Assembly: GCA_951394045.1 (NCBI GenBank)
Contig: OX595989.1
Span: 2,356,001-2,420,000, forward strand
Length of the DNA: 64,000 nucleotides
Reading direction: 5' to 3'
DNA from: Nitzschia sp. DOCU1
Taxonomy: Eukaryota > Bacillariophyta > Bacillariophyceae > Bacillariales > Bacillariaceae
The position numbers were made by a program, and so were the translations under genes. Below the pieces are notes generated by a model, which was not told the DNA's origin, searched no databases, and worked only from the letters and a program-made list of their open reading frames with translations. Numbering within the stretch: position 1 is the stretch's first letter; every line of letters begins with the position of its first letter. This document shows, piece by piece, positions 11,242 through 19,327 of the stretch.

Positions 11242-11816
11242 ACTTGACGTCGATATTTTGCCGGAAAAGCCCACGCAAATCGACGCACTCTGCTATAGTC
11301 ACAGTTCGTCAGTGAGGACGATCGATCCAAATTTATCCGTTCTTTGTTTGTTTCTTAAAATGCTTCTTCACTTGCATGAAAGAAGAAAGCTCCATCCACA
11401 AGAGTTCCATCGAGTAAAAGTATTGACCTGAGATGCACCACCCGCCAAAAAAATGACGAGCAGTTTTTGAATGGAGAGACTGTGCTTTGAGTCGAACCAA
11501 TCAAACACTCATTGATTCATTCGATTCCACACAGTTCCTCTGGTGGTACCTGGTATGTACTTTCGTACGTCAACCCGAGAACCCTTGCATATCCACGACT
11601 CGTGATTTTGAGGTGGTACGAAAATGACGTGCCACCTGACGTCGTAAAATTTAGCCCCACAAAAATGCTGACAAAGCAGACAAAGCACACAGAAACTTGG
11701 AAAAGCAGCTTCCTTCGCAATCGATCACCTCTTTGGTGGTGGCAGCAAGAACATAATCTTGGCTTACGCAGAATAGCATTGACTCGAGCTATCTATTGCA
11801 AAAGAAAGAAACAAGA
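11242..11816. promoter_or_regulatory. bidirectional promoter between codanin and the plastid-protein gene, with paired TGACGT elements
   Basis: 575 bases separate two divergent ATGs (11241 minus, 11817 plus). Two TGACGT hexamers lie 12 bp apart at 11625-11630 and 11637-11642; the second extends to TGACGTCG. TGACGT is the core of bZIP/CRE sites and of the CO2/cAMP-responsive elements described in diatom carbonic anhydrase promoters. In the duplicate at 28353-28921 the first hexamer is kept (28730-28735) and the second has become TAACGT. A regulatory role is inference. Confidence 0.5.
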
Positions 11817-12226
11817 ATGTTGCAATCATCATTGACGGCATTGATTCTCTCGCTGTTGCTCGTGGCGTCCGCCGCCTTTGCGCCGGCACCCATCAAGACT
11901 GTGACTACATCCACACAACGCTACGGAATTTTTGATGCCGTGGGTGAATTCTTTGAAGAATTGGATGCTTTTGTCGATGATGCGACGAGTCGTCGATTGG
12001 GAAATGGAAGCAAGTTTTATGGCAAGAGGAGAAGTAACTTTTATGGAGAAGCGGACAAGGACAAGAAACGTGATCGTACCGTGGCGGATCCAACAGGTGA
12101 GTCAGTGCTCCGTGTAGCATCTTTTTGTCGAGGAAAAAGACAAGGATGGAAAAACTCATTTACATTCTACATCATCACAATATTTATGACACCCATCTAC
12201 CTTTCTTGGAATATTATCTTATAAGT
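11817..12226 (+). pseudogene. plastid-targeted small protein, left copy: exon 1 only, second exon lost
   Basis: Exon 1 (11817-12096, ATG then a hydrophobic signal) is nearly identical to exon 1 of the intact gene at 28922. It contains VASAAFAPAP, an ASAFAP-type plastid-import junction, and ends CCAACAG/GTGAGTC at the same donor. The intron matches the other copy to about 12226, then changes abruptly to unrelated sequence before any acceptor or second exon. I searched the flanks of the downstream elements by eye (17266-17512, 21917-22188) and did not find the missing exon. If transcribed, the frame would run into the intron and stop at 12222-12224 after 135 residues, giving a targeting peptide plus about 40 native residues. 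Confidence 0.8.
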
Positions 12227-12238
12227 GTAACGCGGGAG

Positions 12239-12284
12239 CGATAGAAAACGGAGCGCGGTTTGGTTGGCGCTCCGTTTTCTATCG
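12239..12284. repeat. 18-bp perfect inverted repeat (hairpin)
   Basis: The left arm CGATAGAAAACGGAGCGC (12239-12256) and the right arm GCGCTCCGTTTTCTATCG (12267-12284) are exact reverse complements around a 10-nt loop. The hairpin lies just past the end of homology between the duplicated host copies, at the putative 3' end of the Helitron-like element. A related ATTAGAAAGGAGCG motif with its own shorter inverted partner lies at 17431-17488, near the other end. Confidence 0.8.
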
Positions 12285-12404
12285 TACCGGCGCGGTAAGG
12301 CGGCCGCTTGGGCCGCTGGGCCATTCATCGGCCGGCGCGGGCCGACCGGGGAAGGGGACTCCCCAAAACACAACAATCAATCAATTGAGTCGTTGAGAAG
12401 GAAA

Positions 12405-13022
12405 ATGGTCTCACATTTTATTTTGAGAAACAAACGAGAGACGACAATGGACGAAGAAGCAATCGAAGATGACTACGAAGATTGGGATGGAAATCCATGG
12501 CCACGACAATGGCTGGAACGACACATGCTTCTACAAGAGTTTGCACAAGAGGGTTACGTGCCGCATATTCGAGATGTTGTCAGGGCTCTGGTGTTACGCC
12601 CAAATGACTGGACGAGGAGTGAAGAACTGGAAATGTTTTACCGCTACTTCGATGGCCAATGGTTTGAGGATGGGGCTTTTCACAGATGGAATCCGGATGT
12701 GGACAAGCTGCCGATTATTCAGTGGCCCTTGGACGAGGATGTTGAAATGCTGGGGGCTTTGGCTGGCGACGGAGAAGGCCCGCCGCCATGGCGGTGGGGG
12801 TGGCCACCAAGACCCGTTGGAGTCCTAGTGAGTAGTGAAGAGTCGTCGGACGAGATGGAAGAAGAAGCAGACGATGACGATGACGAAAACATTGATGAAT
12901 TGGAAGAAGAGGATGACAGTGCAGAAGAAATGAAACAAGATCAAGAAAACGAGCACACTTTGGCATTTGGCAGTGTCAACGAAGATGACGATTCGAAGCA
13001 GAAAGAATACATTGATGAATAG
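12405..13022 (+). CDS. acidic protein of unknown function, Helitron-associated
   Basis: A 205-residue product from ATG 12405 (MVSHFIL); a second ATG at 12447 (MDEEAIEDD) is also possible. The middle is moderately hydrophobic with several Trp (DWDGNPWPRQW, YFDGQWFEDG), and the C-terminal ~70 residues are mostly Asp/Glu. No known domain is recognised. It is convergent with the acidic ORF at 13098-13664, 75 bp away, and lies inside the presumed Helitron-like element, so it is probably element cargo. It could also be a captured host fragment. Confidence 0.45.
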   Translation: MVSHFILRNKRETTMDEEAIEDDYEDWDGNPWPRQWLERHMLLQEFAQEGYVPHIRDVVRALVLRPNDWTRSEELEMFYRYFDGQWFEDGAFHRWNPDVDKLPIIQWPLDEDVEMLGALAGDGEGPPPWRWGWPPRPVGVLVSSEESSDEMEEEADDDDDENIDELEEEDDSAEEMKQDQENEHTLAFGSVNEDDDSKQKEYIDE

Positions 13023-13097
13023 ACTAGTTAGATATATATTATTAATAGCCTATTCGTAATTCAATAGTAGAAATTGAATAGTTTGTAGAAAACATCG

Positions 13098-13664
13098 TCA
13101 TCGCAAGGGATCGTCGTCATAGCCGTCCTCGTCAGGGTACACACCGTGACGGACTAGAGCATCGGTGATGTAATTATCTAATTCTTCTTCCCACTCTTCG
13201 CCACGATAGTCATCTTCATCTACATAATCGCAAGGTCGTGCATTGCGTTGGACTCGGTCGTTGTCATTGCGACCACCCGCATCCGCATCCGCATCCACAT
13301 CCGCATCGACATCCACATCAACATCCCACAAGGCTAGCGTCTCTGCGATGTTTTGGTCAAGGTTAGCTTCGATTTCCTCATGACTTACGCGTTCGTAGTC
13401 ACCGACCTCATCATCGGTCGCTTCATCATCGTCGTCCGAGGGGTCATGGTAGTCGTCACTCGCGTAGTCAGACAGAGGATTGTAGATGTAGTGGATTACT
13501 GCGTCCATAAAATGAACAGGAGTAGCCCAATCATCGTCTGAAGACTCGTATTCATCGTCGTTCGGTGGATTGTCGGACATTGTTGCTTTCAATGGGAACA
13601 TTCTCAAAACGACTTGTCGTTTCTCAAGAAAGATGAGGAAAACGACTGCTTTTGAATGAGTCAT
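13098..13664 (-). CDS. strongly acidic protein with Asp-Val/Asp-Ala repeats, Helitron-associated
   Basis: 188 residues from ATG 13664 (MTHSKAVVFL), with a second ATG at residue 29 (MSDNPPND). About a third of the residues are Asp or Glu. A run of alternating D-V and D-A dipeptides comes from an imperfect GCATCC/ACATCC hexamer repeat on the plus strand around 13276-13326. It lies 116 bp downstream of the Rep stop on the same strand, in the place where a Helitron helicase would be expected but is absent. No function is recognised. Confidence 0.45.
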   Translation of the reverse strand: MTHSKAVVFLIFLEKRQVVLRMFPLKATMSDNPPNDDEYESSDDDWATPVHFMDAVIHYIYNPLSDYASDDYHDPSDDDDEATDDEVGDYERVSHEEIEANLDQNIAETLALWDVDVDVDADVDADADAGGRNDNDRVQRNARPCDYVDEDDYRGEEWEEELDNYITDALVRHGVYPDEDGYDDDPLR

Positions 13665-13780
13665 CCCACGTCATGAATATATATGCCAAGGTAAAAGTCA
13701 CGACTACGAGAAATTGCCAGTTTATCGAAAATTACTAGTGCTTTTGTATCCATTGATATACCGTTTGACCACGGAGGGCT

Positions 13781-16700
13781 CTAATCATCATACGTCATAA
13801 AGATGAGATGGCAGTGTTCTTGTGACGATCTCTCCCGAGATCCATGCATCTGTTGCATGACGCGTGCCAAGGTAGCCTCGACGCTTTTGTCTTCATTGGC
13901 GGACTTGATGATTAGAGCTCCAAGTAATCGTTTAGTCCTTGGATTAGAACCACCCTCGGGTTTCATGATGTATTTACACATGTAGTCTACGATTTTACTC
14001 GCATCGAAGGTGATTCGAACATCCATATTGGCTTGCCAGATCTCCATCCACGCACGGATGTGAGGATTGAGCCAGCGGTCGTTGCAGCTTGAATAGTAGT
14101 CGAGGCGCCGAGTGATTGCACCTGTTTTGGAATTCTGTGACTCGGTGACAGAAATGATCGAGGTCTCACAAAGAGGGTGTGGATAATTGCCGCGACAAGG
14201 CTTGCCCCCACGACAACAGTAACCTGCAGAATGCTTGTGCCGTTGAACGCAGTTGCATTGCTGGCAGTAGAGTTCCGTGCCTTCTTCTTTGGACTTCCTC
14301 CCGTCAAAGTACGGTCTTGGATCGATTGACGAAGGATGAGGATTGTTGGGCCCCGTCTTGAAGACGGTCTTGTCGTCTCGTTCGTCAGACTTGGCATCGC
14401 TTGGCGGATTTGGATGTGTCGTTGTGATGAGCCAATCGGTGTAATTTGTAATCACCGTTTGGGCTGCGATGCCATCAGCAACTTGGGCCTTGAGTTGATC
14501 AATCAGGCCGGGATTCTTTTCTAGGACCTGGTGACGTGCATCCTCCGAGAGCTTGGGATAGCTAGTCTTGTATTCGTCTAGCAAAGTCTGGTCAGCCGTG
14601 AATCCACCATCTCTGGGCGTCAAGTCGAAGCTTTCTTCTAGTTGTCGTTGGGCGAGACGCCCTTCATAGACTTTATCCCCAAGAGCGCAAAGGCCAGGAT
14701 CCGAATAAAGCCGGCAACATCCATGAATGTGAGCTGTGCCTCGTTTCTGGTATTCGACCCGATACCAGACCCAGGCAGCATCAAGAATGCCCTTGCTTTC
14801 AAGAAACTCTTGGAGCATTATTCCTGCGCGTTGGTAGAAGAATTCGTCAACGATATGTGGGTTGCGTCTCACGAACTTCCTTCGTGCATCCGCCTTCTCT
14901 TTCTCGGTCCAACTTGGATCGTACGTCTGGCCACTGCACTTGAAGAGGTCACACCAGTGGTTGTCGGTGGCGGTGAGTGTGTACCACATAGTGGGCGCCC
15001 CTTCTTTTCAATCAGAGTCTCGAGGTCATTGCGATGTTGCAGGAAGAAGGCATCGCTGCCGAGTATGTTGCCATTGTAGGCAATCATAGAAGACATTAAT
15101 TCGAAAATAAAGGTTGGCTCATCTTTTGCTCGTTGTAGCAAGTCTTCCATGGATAGATGGCCAAATCTTGGATTGTTTTTGAACCATACTCGTTTCTGCT
15201 GACGAAGACGCTCCTTCTCATCAGTAGTCTGTGCGTATGCCATCCAACGTTCGTCGTCTGCAAATGGATAGTAGAAGCTCCCATCCTCGAGTTTCACGCA
15301 ATACCAAAGAAGATGCTTGTTGGCATCGTTGCGAGTCACTGCCACCTTGCGATCGGTAAAAGTACAGTCGCCCGTGCCATGAGGAAAGAGGTACGGAAAG
15401 CATCCGCTTTGAATTCCCTCCACCTCCCACTCGTTGATGGCGTTCCCGGTTGCTGGTAGTTCAAGCGGATCCGCCAACGTGCCTTTGACGACTTCGTCAC
15501 TGCTTGGTTCAGCAATGGGCTGTGCTATATGGTAGCTCGGCGGACTGTTGTCGTTGTCGTCTTCATCACCGCCATCATCATCGTCGTCATTGCCATTGCC
15601 AGTTGCACCACTTTCATCTGGTCCATTGACTTCTTCACCGTCGAGAAAGTCATCGTCGTCAGAAGAATCTTCAGTTTCTTGAACGATTACTCGACGTATC
15701 CGATCGCCGGCGGGAGTGTTGGCTAAGTCTTCGAGATACTCATGGTCGATCTTGATTTTGCGGAACCAATACTGGTCATTTCGGATACACTCGTGTATCC
15801 ACTCGAGGATGGCGTCTTTTCGAACTCTGCATTTGTAGACCTTTTCCGCCTTGTCCTTCCGACTGACAACGATATAAATAGGGGCATTCTCCAAGTGACG
15901 AGGAAGACTTTCAACCCAGGGGTCAAAGTTTTCCTTTTCGATATTGATGGCGTAGCCTTTGCTTGAAAATCGACCGCCGCCAATATGGATAAGTCGGATA
16001 ATAGGCAAAATTGGCGCTATCATCATCTTTTCTTCGTTCGTCAATTTTGGTAGCTTTTCGTTGTACCCATTGGGGAATGGATCCATGCGGTTCTCCGCAC
16101 CCCAGACATAGACATTCTCCTTTTCCTTGTTGCTGGCGCAGCGTTTGCAAACCGAGACTTGCTTCCCGTTTTTGTCGTGACAGGACTCACCGCTGTTGAC
16201 GGTGTGCGGTGATCGTTCTTTACAAACACCGCAATGGAACCAGTTGGAACACAATGCCCATTTGTCCAAACAGTTCTTGCTTGCGTTGATCACGTTTTGA
16301 TTCTTTTCAAAAGGCGCCAAGTCGGAAACAAGCACCTTATTTGCGGCAATGGCCGACAAGATCTCGGTGGGCGTCTTCTTTGTCCAATCGATTTTCTCGG
16401 CGTCATCATCATCATCGTCATCATCATCGCCGTCGGCGGTACCGAATTCTTCACTGGTAAGTACGTCAAGACAAGCTTGAAACTTGGGAGCTCCCTTGAT
16501 GTTATCGCGAACGTGTCTTCTCACATATTTTCGCTTCTTGAAGACTTTTACAGGACTAGCGACATGCTTGGTCTTTTGTTTCTTCTTGGAGCCCCTTGCT
16601 CTTGCTGCAACTGGAGAGCTTGCTTCATCGTCAACTTCTGGATTCTTCTTGGGCGGCACGACCATGCTTTCCAGTTCCTTTTCGACAGCGTCTTGAAGCA

Positions 16701-17265
16701 AGCGAGAGTACTTCCGGCAAAGACGTTGTGACTCTCGGCTATCCTTTTGAATCTGGAGTACTTGTTGCGGTTGCGACTCCTTAGATAGTAAATCTAGATG
16801 ATGCGCACTTGCAGTCTCAAGTTCTCGTTTCAGGCGCCCACGCCGTAGCCTTGCGGCTTCTAGCCGTGATGCATTCGAGTCTAGTAAGCATACTAGTGTA
16901 TTACTTTGCATGTTCAGTACTTCTTGCGGCGGTGATGACAACTTGTCATGGGCATGGTGCTCGCTTGCAGTCTTGCGTCCAAGTCGCTTGCGCTCAAGTC
17001 TTTGGCGCTCTTGACGTAGCCTTTTGGCATCTAATTCCGCCTTTTTCGCCTTTTTCGCATCGTCGACACTGCTACATTTGAGTATATTGTTATCGGAACT
17101 AATTAGTTCTTGCGATTGCACTGGCGGTAGAGGTGGTGGCGGCGACGACAATTCGTCATGAGCATTCTTGCGCTTGGTGAGTTTCTTGCGCTCTCGACGT
17201 AGCCTTTGAGCCTCTAATCTTGCCTTTTTCTTCTCTTCGGCCGTGGCATACGTTGCACGAGGCAT
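13781..17265 (-). pseudogene. Helitron Rep protein, frameshifted and lacking the helicase domain
   Basis: Part 1 (17265-14869, ATG 17265) has a basic N-terminus of repeated R/K/L-rich helices. It is followed by the Helitron N-terminal region: a Cys cluster (CGVCKERSP, VCKRCASN), LTNEEKMMIAPILPIIRLI and the glycine block GGGRFSSKGYAINI. Part 2 (stop at 13781) contains the HUH nuclease: LTATDNHW, then EYQKRGTAHIHG with the two His, then NPHIRAWMEIWQANMDV, the candidate catalytic Tyr in VDYMCKYIMK, and RSSQEHCHL. The two frames meet at KKGRP, where one missing base (near 14998) shifts the reading from GRPTMWYTLT to GRPLCG. Helitron RepHel proteins continue into a ~600-residue PIF1-like helicase; here the frame ends 3 residues after HLIFM and no helicase follows. 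Rep nicks and joins ssDNA in rolling-circle transposition; this copy should be inactive. Confidence 0.85.
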
Positions 17266-17512
17266 GTCGATAGATCATTAAAGATAGCTATAGATAGATG
17301 CCATATGACATAGACTCTTGCACAAGATACCTCGTTCCATGCACATTTTTCGTTTCGTGCTCCGTACCGCTCAAGCAAGTTGCGGAGGGCATCGCACAAA
17401 ACACGTACGCACGCGCGCGCGCGCGCCCCGATTAGAAAGGAGCGTCCTTGCTTTATTTATTTTGGATGCGATGATGAGGGGACGCTCCGCACTATGTCAC
17501 TATGTATCGGTA
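17266..17512. other. Helitron 5' flank: (CG)n tract, weak inverted repeat, TA insertion site
   Basis: Contains an alternating CG run around 17409-17426, the inverted pair GGAGCGTCC (17439-17447) and GGACGCTCC (17480-17488), a tandem CACTATGT pair just before 17507, and the TA dinucleotide at 17511-17512 used by the Tc1/mariner element. No gene is seen. Confidence 0.6.
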
Positions 17513-18000
17513 TTGCCCTTTGCACGAAACGTGGGTTTAGGGTGCGCGGCGCACCGGAGGTCGTCTTTTTGTTGTTGTGACCCTCCCGACAATGGCACTA
17601 GCTCTCCGTTTGTCACCATTTCTTCATACTATCGTCATATCAAGGTATCAAAAGATCCCTCTTACCTATAGTAATATACTGTCTAAAAGAAAGTAAGTGA
17701 AACAGTGTCCTCGTCGTCTCGTGATCAAAAATGCCACCCTATTTTCGCATGTAAACGAGGCAGTGTGTGGCACTGTTGCTGCATCCACTGCTGTTTTGAT
17801 TGCTTCGGCTGATTGTTGTGTGTGAATAGGCTAGTTGTCTTAATTGTATATGGATGGTATGCTTGGATTGCCCTTTGAATTTGCCTAGAAGCGACAATAT
17901 CGTCACAAAATGCCGACAATTTTGATGACATTCTCACGGATTCTCGGCGTCTTGCTCCTATGTTCCTACAGGAAAGATTACTGCTCTAGACCATGCCTAG
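17513..18000 (+). repeat. left 488-bp terminal inverted repeat, includes promoter and start codon of the transposase
   Basis: Inverse complement of 21429-21916. It runs from the TA target through a GC-rich palindrome (GGTGCGCGGCGCACC, 17541-17555) to CTAGACCATGCCTAG. The ATG at 17993 is inside the repeat, so the full upstream region and the first codons of the transposase are shared with the accessory gene on the other side. Confidence 0.95.
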
Positions 18001-19300
18001 TGTACTCGGACCAAACACCTATTTCTCGAAGTCAAGACTGGAAAGTATGGAACGTCAGTTCTATGTCATGAGACAGAGAGTAGAAGGAAGTCGATCGCCT
18101 TCTGGGGTCGTCTGGGGAGGGGCTAGGAGAGTCAGTGGTGGTGACCGAATTTCTCATTACCGAATTCAACACAAAGCTTTACAGAAGTGTTTTGAGCTTC
18201 TGGGGGATGAAGTTTGGGAATATGGTTTCAAAAGTGGGAAACGAATGAATGATATCCAAACAGTTTTAGATGAGGTTCGCCTAGCATGTGGGTACAACCT
18301 TCAGTACAAAACCTTTCGAAGATGGCTGACCCATTACCTACAGTACGGAGAGACTCCAGCAGAGTCATCAAGAAAAAGGAATAGTCGTGGTCATACCACT
18401 ATTTTCACACCCCAGGATGATGCTGCATTGAGACAGATATTGCTTGAGTCTCCCCAGTTCTACCTAGATGAAATTGCGGAAGCCCTACAGCAACGAACCA
18501 ATAAGAAAATGCATCATACCACAATATGGCGACGAATGAAGATTCTTGGCTACTCTCTACAAGTGGCTATCTTTCATGCTCGGCAAGCCAGTGTAGAAGA
18601 ACAGCAGATGTTTTATGAGAGGCTATACGACAATGTCACAAACGTCCAACAAATTATTATTGTAGACGAAAGCCACAAGAGCAAGAATGCTTCACGACGG
18701 CGCAGGGCATGGGGAAACGTGGGTCGTGCACCGGTGTTATCATCATATTTTGAAGAAGCTTTTCGGATGAGATACACCCTCATTGCAGCATGCAATGTTG
18801 CAGGGTTTATCCCAGAGGCGTGTCAAATCGTGAGAGACGAAAATGAAGGCACCGTCAATGCCCAACGTTTTGAAAGGTACACCGAAGAGTGTCTCGTGCC
18901 GGTACTTGGGCGGTACGAGTTCCAAGAACCCAACAGTGTTGTTCTAATGGACAATGCATCTATACACATGTCTGACCGAGTCGTGCAACTAATTCACAAC
19001 GCTGGTGCTCTTCTCATTCATACCGCTCCTTACTCTCCGCATTTGAATCCGATTGAGTACTTTTTCTCAACATACAAAGCTGCTCTGGCTCGTTACTCGT
19101 CTGGAGGGAATCATTGGTTTGATGCCCATTATCATGCACTCATGGCTGTCAAGAGAGCAGGCGCACGAGAGACTTTCAAACATTGCCAGTTCCCAGGTGC
19201 CGCTGAATATTGTTCTACCTTTGAGACAAACATTGAAGAAGATGAACTATTGTTACTGTTGTCATTGGCAGCGGCATGCATGTGTGTATTATACAAATGA
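17993..19300 (+). CDS. Tc1/mariner-IS630 DDE transposase (DD34E)
   Basis: A 435-residue cut-and-paste transposase. Two helix-turn-helix-like regions, at roughly residues 95-120 (YKTFRRWL) and 145-185 (LDEIAEALQQ, TTIWRRMKILGYS), would bind the inverted repeats. The catalytic RNase H fold has IVDES (Asp 225), VLMDNASIH (Asp 320) and HLNPIEYFFS (Glu 355), with 34 residues between the second Asp and the Glu. All three acidic residues are present. The start ATG lies in the left TIR. The stop at 19298-19300 is only 27 bp from the stop of the convergent accessory gene. The frame is intact, so the protein may be active. Confidence 0.95.
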   Translation: MPSVLGPNTYFSKSRLESMERQFYVMRQRVEGSRSPSGVVWGGARRVSGGDRISHYRIQHKALQKCFELLGDEVWEYGFKSGKRMNDIQTVLDEVRLACGYNLQYKTFRRWLTHYLQYGETPAESSRKRNSRGHTTIFTPQDDAALRQILLESPQFYLDEIAEALQQRTNKKMHHTTIWRRMKILGYSLQVAIFHARQASVEEQQMFYERLYDNVTNVQQIIIVDESHKSKNASRRRRAWGNVGRAPVLSSYFEEAFRMRYTLIAACNVAGFIPEACQIVRDENEGTVNAQRFERYTEECLVPVLGRYEFQEPNSVVLMDNASIHMSDRVVQLIHNAGALLIHTAPYSPHLNPIEYFFSTYKAALARYSSGGNHWFDAHYHALMAVKRAGARETFKHCQFPGAAEYCSTFETNIEEDELLLLLSLAAACMCVLYK

Positions 19301-19327
19301 TGTAGTAATATAAATGTAGTAATGTAA

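Larger units (their letters stand above)
10481..12226. repeat. left copy of a 1.7-kb direct segmental duplication
   Basis: This segment holds the 5' part of the codanin gene, the bidirectional promoter, and exon 1 plus most of the intron of the small plastid gene. It recurs in the same orientation at 27598-29326. Homology on the left starts at a TTG inside codanin (TTGCTGCTAATCATGAG) and on the right ends within a few bases of the intron's 3' end, after ATTATCTTATAA. Small substitutions and indels separate the copies. Confidence 0.93.
12227..17510 (-). mobile_element. degenerate Helitron-like element (approximate ends)
   Basis: A Helitron-type Rep, split by a frameshift and lacking the PIF1-like helicase, occupies 13781-17265 on the minus strand, with two strongly acidic ORFs downstream. 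An 18-bp perfect hairpin (12239-12284) sits at the low-coordinate edge, which would be the 3' end relative to Rep, where Helitrons normally carry a terminal stem-loop. No clean CTRR terminus was found, so the ends are approximate. The right side is cut by the Tc1/mariner insertion at 17511. The element is probably not autonomous. Confidence 0.6.

Noticed and set aside
12227..12284. Classical Helitron 3' end (hairpin followed by CTRR)
   Set aside because: A hairpin is present, but no CTRR lies at the expected distance on the minus strand; ends left approximate.
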